Assembly (NCBI GenBank): GCA_030649945.1
Contig: JAUSFE010000104.1
Coordinates: forward strand, 108,899 to 172,898
Direction of reading: 5' to 3'
Length of the DNA stretch: 64,000 bases
Source of the DNA: Dehalococcoidia bacterium
GTDB lineage: Bacteria; Chloroflexota; Dehalococcoidia; SM23-28-2; RBG-16-64-32
Positions within the stretch are counted from its first letter, which is position 1. Every line of letters starts with the position of its first letter. The notes under the pieces were generated by a model. It did no database searches. It was not told the origin of the DNA and was given only the letters and a program-made list of their open reading frames with translations. A program made the position numbers and the translations under genes. Of this stretch, positions 14,929-22,366 are shown piece by piece.

Positions 14929-15690
14929 TCAGGAAGGATGGGCGGCGTACTCCATGAGGACGGACTCCGGGAAGTCCGCGTTGGAGTAGACTTTCTGGAC
15001 GTCGTCCAGGTCTTCGATCTGGTCCAGGAGCTTGAGGGCGTGGGTGGCGGCCTTCTCGTCCAGAGGCATGGTGTTCTTGGGGAGCATGGAGAGCTCCGCC
15101 GAGGAGATGTTGAAGCCTGCCTCTACCAGCTGCTTTCTCACTTTGTCCAGGTCCGTCGGCGCGGTATACACTTCCACGAAGTTGCCCTCCACGCGCACGT
15201 CCTCGGCGCCGGCATCGATGGCGAGCAGAGCCACTTCCTCCGGGTCGGGGCCGTCGGGCTCGATGATGATCAGGCCCCTGCTGTCGAACTGCCAGGCGAC
15301 TGTGCCGGACTCGCCCAATGTGCCGCCGCCGCGGGTGAGCGTGGTGCGCAGGTCGGACACGGTGCGGTTGCGGTTATCGGTGAGGGTCTGCACGAGGATG
15401 GCGACGCCGCCCGGGCCGTAGCCCTCGAAGGTGATCTCCTGGAGAGCGGCCGCGCCCTCGCCGCCGCCGGCGCCCCGCTCGATAGCGCGCTTGATGGTGT
15501 CCATGGGCATATTGCCCTCGCGGGCCTTGTCCACCGCCAGACGCAGGCGGGGGTTCATGGCGGGATCGCCGCCCCCTTCGCGAGCGGCGATGGTGACCTC
15601 GCGCGCGAGCTTGGTGAAGAGCTGGCCACGCTTGGCGTCCGAGGCGCCCTTCTGGCGCTTGATGGTAGACCAGTGAGAGTGTCCGCCCAT
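14929..15690 (-). CDS. yebC: YebC/PmpR-family protein (translation or transcription regulator)
   Basis: The 253-residue protein starts MGGHSHWSTIKRQKGASDAK, the invariant YebC opening, and continues with FTKLAREVTIAAREGG and NMPMDTIKRAIERG. The acidic C-terminal domain (EDVRVEGNFVEVYT) follows. YebC proteins were long called transcription regulators, and recent work links them to resolving ribosome stalling at proline runs. The ATG at 15690 is chosen because the conserved sequence begins there. A TACAAT box 12 bases upstream suggests a very short leader. It precedes ruvC and ruvA, the common order. Confidence 0.95.
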   Translation of the reverse strand: MGGHSHWSTIKRQKGASDAKRGQLFTKLAREVTIAAREGGGDPAMNPRLRLAVDKAREGNMPMDTIKRAIERGAGGGEGAAALQEITFEGYGPGGVAILVQTLTDNRNRTVSDLRTTLTRGGGTLGESGTVAWQFDSRGLIIIEPDGPDPEEVALLAIDAGAEDVRVEGNFVEVYTAPTDLDKVRKQLVEAGFNISSAELSMLPKNTMPLDEKAATHALKLLDQIEDLDDVQKVYSNADFPESVLMEYAAHPS

Positions 15691-15789
15691 ACGTTCTGAG
15701 GTATTGTAACGTGGGTGGGTCAGAGGGGTCAAAGGGTCAAATGGGCAGAGAGTTATTGGGCCAATGAGAGAGTGCTGGAGGAAGCGCGC

Positions 15790-16272
15790 ATGATGATCAG
15801 CTTCGACACGGAGGGCGGCACCTTCCAGTACCGCGTGGCGGCGATCATCCTGCGCGGCGACGAGGTGCTGCTGCACACGTGGGCGGATGAAGATTTCTGG
15901 TGCCTTCCCGGCGGGCGCGTGGAGATGCACGAGCCGGGCGACGTTGCGCTGCTGCGCGAGCTGGCGGAAGAGATGGCCGAGCAAGCGCGCATCGAGCGGC
16001 TGGTCTGGGTCGTCGATAACCTCTACGAGCACCGCGGCGTCCGGCACCACGAGGCGAGCCTCTACTTCCTCGTGTCGCTGCCGGAGGACTCGCCAGCCTA
16101 TCTGGCGAAGGAGCCGTGGACCGAGACGGAGGTGGACGGGACGGTGCTTCTGTTCCGGTGGTTCCGGCTGGAGGGACTCGAGTCGGTCAACCTGCTGCCC
16201 AGCTTCCTGCGCACCGCGCTGGCGGCACTGCCGGAGGGGATTGAGTACGTGGTCCACCGCGACGGGGTGTAA
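15790..16272 (+). CDS. NUDIX hydrolase
   Basis: This NUDIX protein of about 160 residues hydrolyses a nucleoside-diphosphate-linked substrate. The NUDIX box reads GGRVEMHEPG then DVALLRELAEEMAEQ, matching G-x5-E-x7-R-E-x2-E-E, with Ala where Gly is usual near the end. I start at the tandem ATGs 15790/15793 (MMISFDTEGGTFQYRVAAIIL), since the upstream extension is not typical. The substrate cannot be told from sequence. It is the only plus-strand gene in this stretch. Confidence 0.88.
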   Translation: MMISFDTEGGTFQYRVAAIILRGDEVLLHTWADEDFWCLPGGRVEMHEPGDVALLRELAEEMAEQARIERLVWVVDNLYEHRGVRHHEASLYFLVSLPEDSPAYLAKEPWTETEVDGTVLLFRWFRLEGLESVNLLPSFLRTALAALPEGIEYVVHRDGV

Positions 16273-16371
16273 CCCAAGGGGCCGCGCGCTGTCAATCGGG
16301 CGGCGGCCTACAAAGCAGAAGCGCCCGGCGCCCGGCCGGCCAGCGCAGCGATGGGCGCGGCGACGGCGCCC

Positions 16372-16791
16372 TTACGCCGGGGCCTCAGGTTCCAGGCGGC
16401 GGATGCCCTCGAGGCGGTCGAAGTCCGTGTCCCAGGTGTAGATCTCGGTGATGCCGCTGGCGCGCATGAGGGCGGCGTTGAAGGCGTCGGCGAATGAGAT
16501 GCGCTTCTCAGCGTACAGATCGAGCGCGCGGTGATACGTCTGCTTACCCGCCAGGCGGAGGCCGCGGAGCGAGAGGAGACCGGCCATGTCGTCCCTGATC
16601 TTCGTTCTGGGGACCCCGTAGCTCTTCTCTAGAATGAAGACAGCCTCGAAGACAACCATCGGCGAGACCGCCACCTGTTCTTCACCTCGCTCCACGCGCA
16701 GGAGCAGGGCCAGGGCACCGGCGGCCTTCTCTTCGTCATCCCGTGTCAGGAGACGGATGAGGATATTGGTATCGAGGAAGCGGAGCGCCAT
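16372..16791 (-). CDS. vapC: PIN-domain ribonuclease toxin VapC
   Basis: This 139-residue PIN protein carries FLDTNILIRLLTRDD at the N-terminus (catalytic Asp), FEAVFILEKSYG near 49 (Glu), SFADAFNAALM near 99 (Asp) and YTWDTDFDRLEGI near 118. It follows its AbrB-type antitoxin gene by 2 bp, a standard vapBC operon. It is distinct in sequence from the PIN protein at 1694-2080. Confidence 0.9.
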   Translation of the reverse strand: MALRFLDTNILIRLLTRDDEEKAAGALALLLRVERGEEQVAVSPMVVFEAVFILEKSYGVPRTKIRDDMAGLLSLRGLRLAGKQTYHRALDLYAEKRISFADAFNAALMRASGITEIYTWDTDFDRLEGIRRLEPEAPA

Positions 16792-16793
16792 GA

Positions 16794-17051
16794 TCAGCGC
16801 TCGTCCTCAGACAGCGCTTCCTCCGCTACTCCCTGCTCGAACTCGTCGCGCAATCTGCGAAAGTCCTCGGGCCTGGTCCGCGGTTGTACCGAGCCGTACA
16901 TGTCCAGGATCCGGGACTTAGACTTCCTGAGCGTCGCGGCATCCCCTTCGACCTCGAAGCGGACCTTGTCGCGGGGCTTAAGGCCCAGGCGTTTACGGAC
17001 CTCGGCTGGGATCGTTACCTGTCCCTTCGTGGTAATGGTCGTCTCTCGCAT
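16794..17051 (-). CDS. vapB: AbrB/MazE-type antitoxin VapB
   Basis: The 85-residue protein opens with MRETTITTKGQVTIPAEVRK, the SpoVT/AbrB swapped-hairpin DNA-binding fold (TKGQVTIP signature), followed by RLGLKPRDKVRFEVEG. The C-terminal part (RPEDFRRLRDEFEQGVAEEAL) should bind the toxin. I use the ATG at 17051; an upstream in-frame start adds 12 residues outside the fold. It lies 2 bp before vapC and probably autorepresses the pair. Confidence 0.9.
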   Translation of the reverse strand: MRETTITTKGQVTIPAEVRKRLGLKPRDKVRFEVEGDAATLRKSKSRILDMYGSVQPRTRPEDFRRLRDEFEQGVAEEALSEDER

Positions 17052-17130
17052 AGATACCTCGCAGCGATTGTAACACACGGCGTGCAAGGTAATACCAGCA
17101 GCGCTGCGAAATCTTTCGGCCGGCCGGCCT

Positions 17131-17165
17131 ACAAAACAGAAGCGCCCTGCCGTTGGCAGGGCGCT
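17131..17165 (-). terminator. Rho-independent terminator of the ferritin-like gene
   Basis: On the minus strand the arms AGCGCCCTGCC / GGCAGGGCGCT (17141-17165, 11 bp, 3-base loop) are followed by TCTGTTTTGT. It lies about 30 bases past the stop of the ferritin-like gene. Confidence 0.85.
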
Positions 17166-17193
17166 CCCGCCGCCTCGGAGGGGGTATGAGGCG

Positions 17194-18279
17194 TTAGTTG
17201 TCGAGGAACTGCCGCAGCATCGGGCTCATGCGCTGGCGGCGGTCGCCGAGGCCGGCGACGGTGAGGCGGTGCATGTACTCGTTGACGCGTTTCTTCTGGA
17301 CCTGCATGGACATCTGGATGCCCTTGTCCAGGTTCTTGACGCCGCCGGCCATGAGGATCGCCAGCGCCTCGAACAGCGCGAAGTTCGTGCCATCGCTGTT
17401 CATCGGGTCCGGCACCAGGGTCGTCTCCACCTTGTCCAGGTAGTGGTGGATCTCTTCACGGCGCCAGGGCTCGTTGTCCATCACGTACTTCAGGTGCATG
17501 ACGCCGAAGCCCAGGTGGCGGCTCTCGTCCTGGCCGCACATGCGGAAGATGCGCTTCTCGGCGTCGTTCTGGCCGATGTATTCGCCCATGCGGAACATGG
17601 ACTGGACGAAGCCCTCGGCGGCCACGTGCATGATGGCGGACATCTCCGTGAAATCCTTGGCGTCGATGATCACGCGCAGGCCGTCCTGCGGGAGCGAGGA
17701 GAGCAGGCCGCCGCCGTTGGCGAAGGCCCGCTTGCGGAAGACGTCCAGGTGGCGGGCCTCGTCCATGATCTGGCTGAGGAGGAAGAGCTTGACCTCGTGG
17801 TGTTCGCTGTTGATCTTCGGCAGCCACTGGCCGGGGGTATCGCCGGCGATGAACTCGACCTCGGTGAGGAAGGTGCAGAGCTGGCACATGGCGCGCTCAA
17901 TGTCGTCCGGCAGGGGCTGGATGCCCTCCCAGGGGATATCGGTGGCGGAGGACCACTGGCGCTGCACGGCCTCTTCATAGAGGAGGCGGGTGTTCTCCGA
18001 GTAGACGTCCGCGCGGCCGGCGTAGGCGCCCGGGACGCGCATGGCGTCGTGGCGGGGCACAGAGCCGCGGACGCGGGCGGCGCGGTTATCGGACTGGACC
18101 GGGACCTCACCCGCGGGGCCGATCTCGATCTCGTCGAGGGTGAGGCCGCGCTTGCCGGGCTTGGCGCGCATGCCCCAGGGATGGCCGTTCTCGTCAAGGT
18201 TGAGCCAGGTCAGGTCAAGGGGAGCCGGCTCAGCTGACTCCTCACGCAGTTTCTGCAGGGTATCAACGTCAATTGCCAT
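17194..18279 (-). CDS. Ferritin-like di-iron protein (R2/AurF-like superfamily)
   Basis: This 361-residue protein of the ferritin-like superfamily has two E-x-x-H metal motifs, DEARHLDVF near residue 175 and DESRHLGFG near 251. Additional Glu residues in helices FLTEVEFIAGD (near 140) and HVAAEGFVQSMF (near 220) complete a four-Glu/two-His di-iron site. That is the pattern of ribonucleotide reductase R2, AurF-type N-oxygenases and R2-like oxidases. It lacks the R2 C-terminal peptide and an obvious radical tyrosine context, and no large reductase subunit is nearby. I therefore do not call it NrdB. The function is probably an oxygenase or oxidase. It is a single-gene unit with its own promoter and terminator. 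Confidence 0.8.
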   Translation of the reverse strand: MAIDVDTLQKLREESAEPAPLDLTWLNLDENGHPWGMRAKPGKRGLTLDEIEIGPAGEVPVQSDNRAARVRGSVPRHDAMRVPGAYAGRADVYSENTRLLYEEAVQRQWSSATDIPWEGIQPLPDDIERAMCQLCTFLTEVEFIAGDTPGQWLPKINSEHHEVKLFLLSQIMDEARHLDVFRKRAFANGGGLLSSLPQDGLRVIIDAKDFTEMSAIMHVAAEGFVQSMFRMGEYIGQNDAEKRIFRMCGQDESRHLGFGVMHLKYVMDNEPWRREEIHHYLDKVETTLVPDPMNSDGTNFALFEALAILMAGGVKNLDKGIQMSMQVQKKRVNEYMHRLTVAGLGDRRQRMSPMLRQFLDN

Positions 18280-18310
18280 GACTCGGATCCCTTCCTCTCT
18301 CGCGCCGTGT

Positions 18311-18363
18311 CTTAGCGGAGACTAAGCTAAGGGTTTTGTACCACGAAACGCCCGCGCTGTCAA
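18311..18363 (-). promoter_or_regulatory. Promoter and possible operator of the ferritin-like gene
   Basis: On the minus strand TTGACA (18358-18363), 17 bases, then TACAAA (18335-18340). Just downstream is the inverted repeat CTTAGC-N9-GCTAAG (18311-18331), placed where a repressor would block transcription. Confidence 0.6.
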
Positions 18364-18520
18364 TGGAATTCCCCACAGTTATGAGGGGGAAAACATTACA
18401 GCCCTCACCCCCCGTGGTGTGGGGGAGCGGATGCGGTGTTGGGGGACGGGTCCACTGGAGCGCACGGGTTCGCTGTTGGCGCACGGGTTGCGACCCCTCT
18501 GGTGCTAAACTGGATGCGCG

Positions 18521-18850
18521 ATGCGCGAACGCAAGCGCTGGGAGCACGGCGACATCACCGGCGAGACCCGCGGCGATTTCACGGACTGGGACAACCCCGA
18601 GGACGAAGAGGACCCGGAGGACGCGCCGGAGGGCTACTATCCTCCTGAGGCGGACCGGCGCGGCGACGAGGAGGACGACTCCTACGTGCCGGGCCCCGGC
18701 GACCCGGACTATGACCTCTCCGAGGCGGCGGGCTATGCCGGCTGGAAGTCGCCGGGCCGGACGGGCGTCCTGCCGCGCTGGGTCATCGTGCTGGCGTCGC
18801 TGTTGCTGATCCTGGCGATGCTGACGCCGCTGCTCATACGGTTGAGCTGA
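18521..18850 (+). CDS. Small acidic tail-anchored membrane protein
   Basis: No known family is recognised for this 109-residue protein. Residues 1-80 are strongly acidic and Pro/Gly-rich (DNPEDEEDPEDAPEGYYPPE). Residues 86-107 (RWVIVLASLLLILAMLTPLL) form a single C-terminal membrane segment with only two residues after it. Similar small acidic proteins are common and uncharacterised in Chloroflexota. The start is the ATG at 18521. It stands alone between the divergent ferritin-like gene and the FAD oxidoreductase. Confidence 0.7.
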   Translation: MRERKRWEHGDITGETRGDFTDWDNPEDEEDPEDAPEGYYPPEADRRGDEEDDSYVPGPGDPDYDLSEAAGYAGWKSPGRTGVLPRWVIVLASLLLILAMLTPLLIRLS

Positions 18851-18984
18851 CGGCGGCACGCCCGGGCGGAAAGCTACGCGGGAATACCTGGATGTGGGGC
18901 GATACCCGATGGCGTGGCCGCGGGCGGCCGGAGTATCTTATGGAGCACGTATGGAGCACGGGCGGGCCGGAGGGAGAGGTACAG

Positions 18985-20640
18985 ATGGACAACAACGGCT
19001 GGGACGCGATCGTCATCGGCTCCGGCCTCGGCGGACTAACCGCCGCCGCCTACCTGGCGACCAACGGCAAGCGTACGCTCGTGCTTGAGCAGCACTACGT
19101 GGCCGGCGGGAACACGCACGTCTTCCGGCGCAAAGCGCAGCACGGAAAGCTGCAGTTCGAGTTCGACGTCGGCGTGCACTACCTCGGCGACTGCGGACCC
19201 GACGGCGGAATCCCGACGATCCTCCGCGGCGTGGGCCTGGGGGACAAGGTCGAGTTCCTGGAGCTGGACCCGGAGGGGTTCAGCACGCTCATGTTTCCCG
19301 GCCTCACCTTCAAGGTGCCGAAGGGCTGGGACAAGTACCGCGAGCGCCTGGTAGCGGCGCTCCCCGACGACGAGACCGGCCTGCACCGCTGCCTCGACGT
19401 GCTCGAGGGCATGGCCCAGGAGTTCCGCAAGATATCGTTGCCCGTGAAGCCGGAAGACGTGCCGCGCATGATGCAGGAAGCCCCGAACTTCATGCGCTGG
19501 GGCATGCGTACCCTGGGGGCGCTATTCGACGACTGCGGGCTCGGCCAGAAGGCCCGCGCCGTGCTGACCGGAGAGTCGGGCGACTACGCCCTGCCGCCCT
19601 CCAGGACGCCGGTGCTTCTCCACGCAATGCTGACTGACCACTACATGCACGGCGCGTTCTACCCCAAGGGCGGAGGCCAGGTGCTGCCGGCCCACCTGGT
19701 GGACGTCGTCCGCGCCAACGGCGGCGAGTTGCGGACGAAGGCCCGCGTCGAGCGCATCATCGTGGAGGACGGCAAGGCCCTGGGCGTTCGCCTGGCTGAG
19801 GGCGAGGAGATCCGGGCGCCTATTGTGGTCTCCAACGCTGACATCAAGCGCACGTACATGGAGATGGTGGGAGAAGAGCACCTTTCCCCCGGCACGGTGT
19901 CTCGCGTGAACCAGTGGCGCATGGCGTTGCCCATCTTCTGCGTCTACCTGGGACTGGACGTCGACCTGAACGACCGCATACCGAACACGAACTACTTCCT
20001 ATTCACGGGCTTCGACAGTGAGGGCATGTACCGCGACTGCGAAGAAGGCCGGATGCCCACGGAACTGTGGACGTACATGACTGCCGCCTCCGTCAAGGAC
20101 CCACACACAGAAGCCATCGCGCCCAGGGGTCACTCCGCCGTCGAGATCATGACGCTGGTGCCGGCGGACTACCGCCTGTGGGCGATCGAGCAGGGGCCGG
20201 CGGCGGGAGAGAAGTACCACCGCAAGCCGGAGTACCGCTCCTTCAAGGAGCAGCTAACGGAGGCGATGATCAACGCCGCGGAGCGCGTGATCCCGGACAT
20301 CCGGGAGCACATCGTCTGGAGGGAGGCGGCGACGCCGATAACGCAGGAGCGCTTCACGTTCTCGACCGGCGGCACGTCCTATGGCATCGAGTTGTCACCG
20401 GGGCAGTTCGGACCTTCCCGGCCCGACCCCACGACGGAGATCGAGGGGCTGTACCTGACGGGGGCGAGCACGGTCTTCGGCCACGGCATCGCCGGCGTGA
20501 TGCGAGGAGGCGTGGGAACCGCCGCCGCCGTGCTGCACCGCGACCTGATGTCGGAGGTCTACGCTGGGCGCGTGTTTGGCGACCCGTCGAAACTGACGGC
20601 GCCGGGGCCGGACTGGGATCCCTGGAAGGCGAGCCGCTGA
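18985..20640 (+). CDS. FAD-dependent oxidoreductase of the phytoene desaturase / retinol saturase type
   Basis: This 551-residue flavoprotein begins MDNNGWDAIVIGSGLGGLTA, the Rossmann GxGxxG FAD motif, followed by GKRTLVLEQHYVAGG. The C-terminal signature GLYLTGASTVFGHGIAGVMR closes the fold. FYPKGGGQVLPAHLVDVVRANGGEL is typical of CrtI-like desaturases and isomerases. The substrate is probably a polyene or lipid, but no carotenoid genes are adjacent. A purine-rich AGGGAGAGG lies 6-14 bases upstream of the ATG at 18985. An in-frame extension upstream is not supported. Confidence 0.88.
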   Translation: MDNNGWDAIVIGSGLGGLTAAAYLATNGKRTLVLEQHYVAGGNTHVFRRKAQHGKLQFEFDVGVHYLGDCGPDGGIPTILRGVGLGDKVEFLELDPEGFSTLMFPGLTFKVPKGWDKYRERLVAALPDDETGLHRCLDVLEGMAQEFRKISLPVKPEDVPRMMQEAPNFMRWGMRTLGALFDDCGLGQKARAVLTGESGDYALPPSRTPVLLHAMLTDHYMHGAFYPKGGGQVLPAHLVDVVRANGGELRTKARVERIIVEDGKALGVRLAEGEEIRAPIVVSNADIKRTYMEMVGEEHLSPGTVSRVNQWRMALPIFCVYLGLDVDLNDRIPNTNYFLFTGFDSEGMYRDCEEGRMPTELWTYMTAASVKDPHTEAIAPRGHSAVEIMTLVPADYRLWAIEQGPAAGEKYHRKPEYRSFKEQLTEAMINAAERVIPDIREHIVWREAATPITQERFTFSTGGTSYGIELSPGQFGPSRPDPTTEIEGLYLTGASTVFGHGIAGVMRGGVGTAAAVLHRDLMSEVYAGRVFGDPSKLTAPGPDWDPWKASR

Positions 20641-20644
20641 GCCG

Positions 20645-20670
20645 CTCGGGCTGAAGGCCCGAGCTACGAG
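20645..20670. repeat. Dispersed TGAAG hairpin repeat
   Basis: CTCGGGCTGAAGGCCCGAG pairs with itself around TGAAG. It sits between the convergent ends of the FAD oxidoreductase and the small gene on the other strand, where it could also stop transcription. Confidence 0.6.
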
Positions 20671-20915
20671 AGGGGTTCGCCGGCGGGAGCAACGGCGGCG
20701 GGCTGCTCCGCGGCGCCGGGCGCAGTGTCCTCCGCTATCTCCACCTGGATGTACGGGGCGCCGTAGCGGTCGCGCATCACCTCGGCGGCGGTAACGCGCC
20801 CGCGCAGGAGCCTCCTGTCGCTATCCCAGTAGGACATAATCTGGCCGACCAGCGTGGGGGCCAGCACCTTGATGCCCTTCTCGTCCATGGCGAAGCGCAG
20901 CTCTTTCGTGGTCAT
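20664..20915 (-). CDS. Hypothetical small protein
   Basis: No family is recognised for this 83-residue soluble protein. Residues 1-60 look folded (LRFAMDEKGIKVLAPTLVGQ, then SYWDSDRRLLRGRVTAAEVM and APYIQVEIAED). The last 20 residues are Ala/Pro-rich. It is convergent with the oxidoreductase gene and divergent from the glycosyltransferase. It is probably real from its amino-acid composition, but nothing about function can be read. Confidence 0.55.
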   Translation of the reverse strand: MTTKELRFAMDEKGIKVLAPTLVGQIMSYWDSDRRLLRGRVTAAEVMRDRYGAPYIQVEIAEDTAPGAAEQPAAVAPAGEPLS

Positions 20916-21212
20916 CTTGCAGGCACATCATAGCGGAGCGGGGGCGCAGAACCAACCGTCGGCGCGGGAGTGATAGGGCCGGATACCTGCCGGGCGGCAG
21001 CGAGACGGGTGAGCGGACGGGGTTTCTCCCGCGGCATGCGGCGCGCTATAATGGCAGGCGGCAACCCCGCCGCCCCGCGATGTGGCGACGAGGGGTCTCG
21101 GCCGTTTCGCTTGAAGCGCCAACTGAATACGCAATGTGTCTTTCGTCACCGGGTGTGAGGCGGCAGCAGTGGCGGCGAGAGTATTGCCCTGGAGTTTGAT
21201 GGAGGACGGTTT
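20916..21212. other. Intergenic region upstream of the glycosyltransferase
   Basis: About 300 bases with no convincing gene. TATAAT at 21047-21052 could be a -10 box for the downstream gene, giving a leader of about 150 bases. TGGAGGACGGTTT just before 21213 supplies its ribosome binding site. No other structure was seen. Confidence 0.4.
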
Positions 21213-22331
21213 ATGAAGGTCCTGCAGATCGCCCCCCTGTGGGAAACGGTGCCGCCGGGCGCATACGGTGGCACAGAGGCCGTGGTTCACGTGCTGGTGG
21301 AAGAGCTGGTGCGCCGGGGACACGATGTCACCCTCTGGGCCTCCGGAGACTCCCGCACGTCCGCCCGGTTGCAATCGTGCTTCCCGCGCAGCCTGCGCAC
21401 GGCGCACGACCTGGAGTGCAAATCCGTCTACTCGTGGCAGCACGCGGCGCTGGCCCTGAAGGACGCGGCGGACTACGACATCATCCACAACCACGGCGGC
21501 GAGGAAGTGATGGCGCTCTCCCACCTGGCGCCGGGCGCGCCGATGCTGACGACGATGCACTGCCTGATCACGCCGGACACGAGGTTCGTGTGGGACCGCT
21601 ACAGCGGGTACTACAACACGATCAGCTGGGCCCAGAGGCGGGCGATGCCGGAGGTGGCGGGAGGCGTGTTCGCCGGCGTGACGCACAACGGGATCGACGT
21701 GGCCAGCTTCCCGTACGCGGAGAAGAAGGACGATTACCTGCTCTTCCTGGCGCGGATTTCGCCGGAGAAGGGGCCACATCTGGCCGTGGAGGTGGCGCGC
21801 CGGACCGGGCGGCGGCTGATTATGGCGGGCAAGGTGGACCCGGCGGACTTCAACTTCTTCCTCACGGCCGTAGCGCCGCTGATCGACGGCGACCAGGTGC
21901 GATTTGTGGGCGAGGCGGACGCGAAGCTGAAGCGGCAGCTGTACAGGAACGCCTACTGTGTGCTGAACCCGATAGTGTGGGACGAGCCGTTTGGCCTGGT
22001 GATGGCGGAGGCGCAGGCTTGCGGGACGCCGGTGCTTTCGTTCAGCCGCGGCGCTGCGCCGGAGATCATCCGCGATGGCGTGACGGGGTTCCTGGTGGAG
22101 GACGTGGAGCAGATGGCGGCGGCGGTGAGTCGGGCGCCGCAGATTGACCCGCGGGCCTGTCGCAGCCACGTGGAGCGGCACTTTGATGCGCCGGTGATGG
22201 CCGCTAGCTATCTGCGGATGTATGAGTCCATCCTGCACAGCAGCGCCGCCCAGAGCACCCGGAGCGCGGCGGCGGGCCGGGCGCTGATGGTGCGTGAAGC
22301 GAACGGCGTTGGCTCCACGCAGGTAGCCTGA
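21213..22331 (+). CDS. Glycosyltransferase family 4
   Basis: This 372-residue GT-B glycosyltransferase uses an activated sugar. The N-terminal half opens with MKVLQIAPLWETVPPGAYGGTE, the loop that contacts the nucleotide-sugar phosphate, and contains YDIIHNHGGEE. The C-terminal half has YLLFLARISPEKGPHLAVEVA and the family motif DEPFGLVMAEAQACGTPVL with the GT4 E-x7-E Glu pair. No signal or membrane segment is present. It lies 35 bp upstream of a glucosidase-like gene, suggesting a shared role in glucan or glycoside metabolism. Sucrose, trehalose and glycolipid synthesis are all possible. Confidence 0.9.
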   Translation: MKVLQIAPLWETVPPGAYGGTEAVVHVLVEELVRRGHDVTLWASGDSRTSARLQSCFPRSLRTAHDLECKSVYSWQHAALALKDAADYDIIHNHGGEEVMALSHLAPGAPMLTTMHCLITPDTRFVWDRYSGYYNTISWAQRRAMPEVAGGVFAGVTHNGIDVASFPYAEKKDDYLLFLARISPEKGPHLAVEVARRTGRRLIMAGKVDPADFNFFLTAVAPLIDGDQVRFVGEADAKLKRQLYRNAYCVLNPIVWDEPFGLVMAEAQACGTPVLSFSRGAAPEIIRDGVTGFLVEDVEQMAAAVSRAPQIDPRACRSHVERHFDAPVMAASYLRMYESILHSSAAQSTRSAAAGRALMVREANGVGSTQVA

Positions 22332-22366
22332 CGATCAGACCCTCCAAGCGACCCCCGACAGGAGCG

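Noticed and set aside
17194..18279. Ribonucleotide reductase beta subunit
   Set aside because: The di-iron motifs fit, but there is no large subunit nearby, no R2 C-terminal peptide and no clear radical Tyr context, so only the superfamily is claimed.
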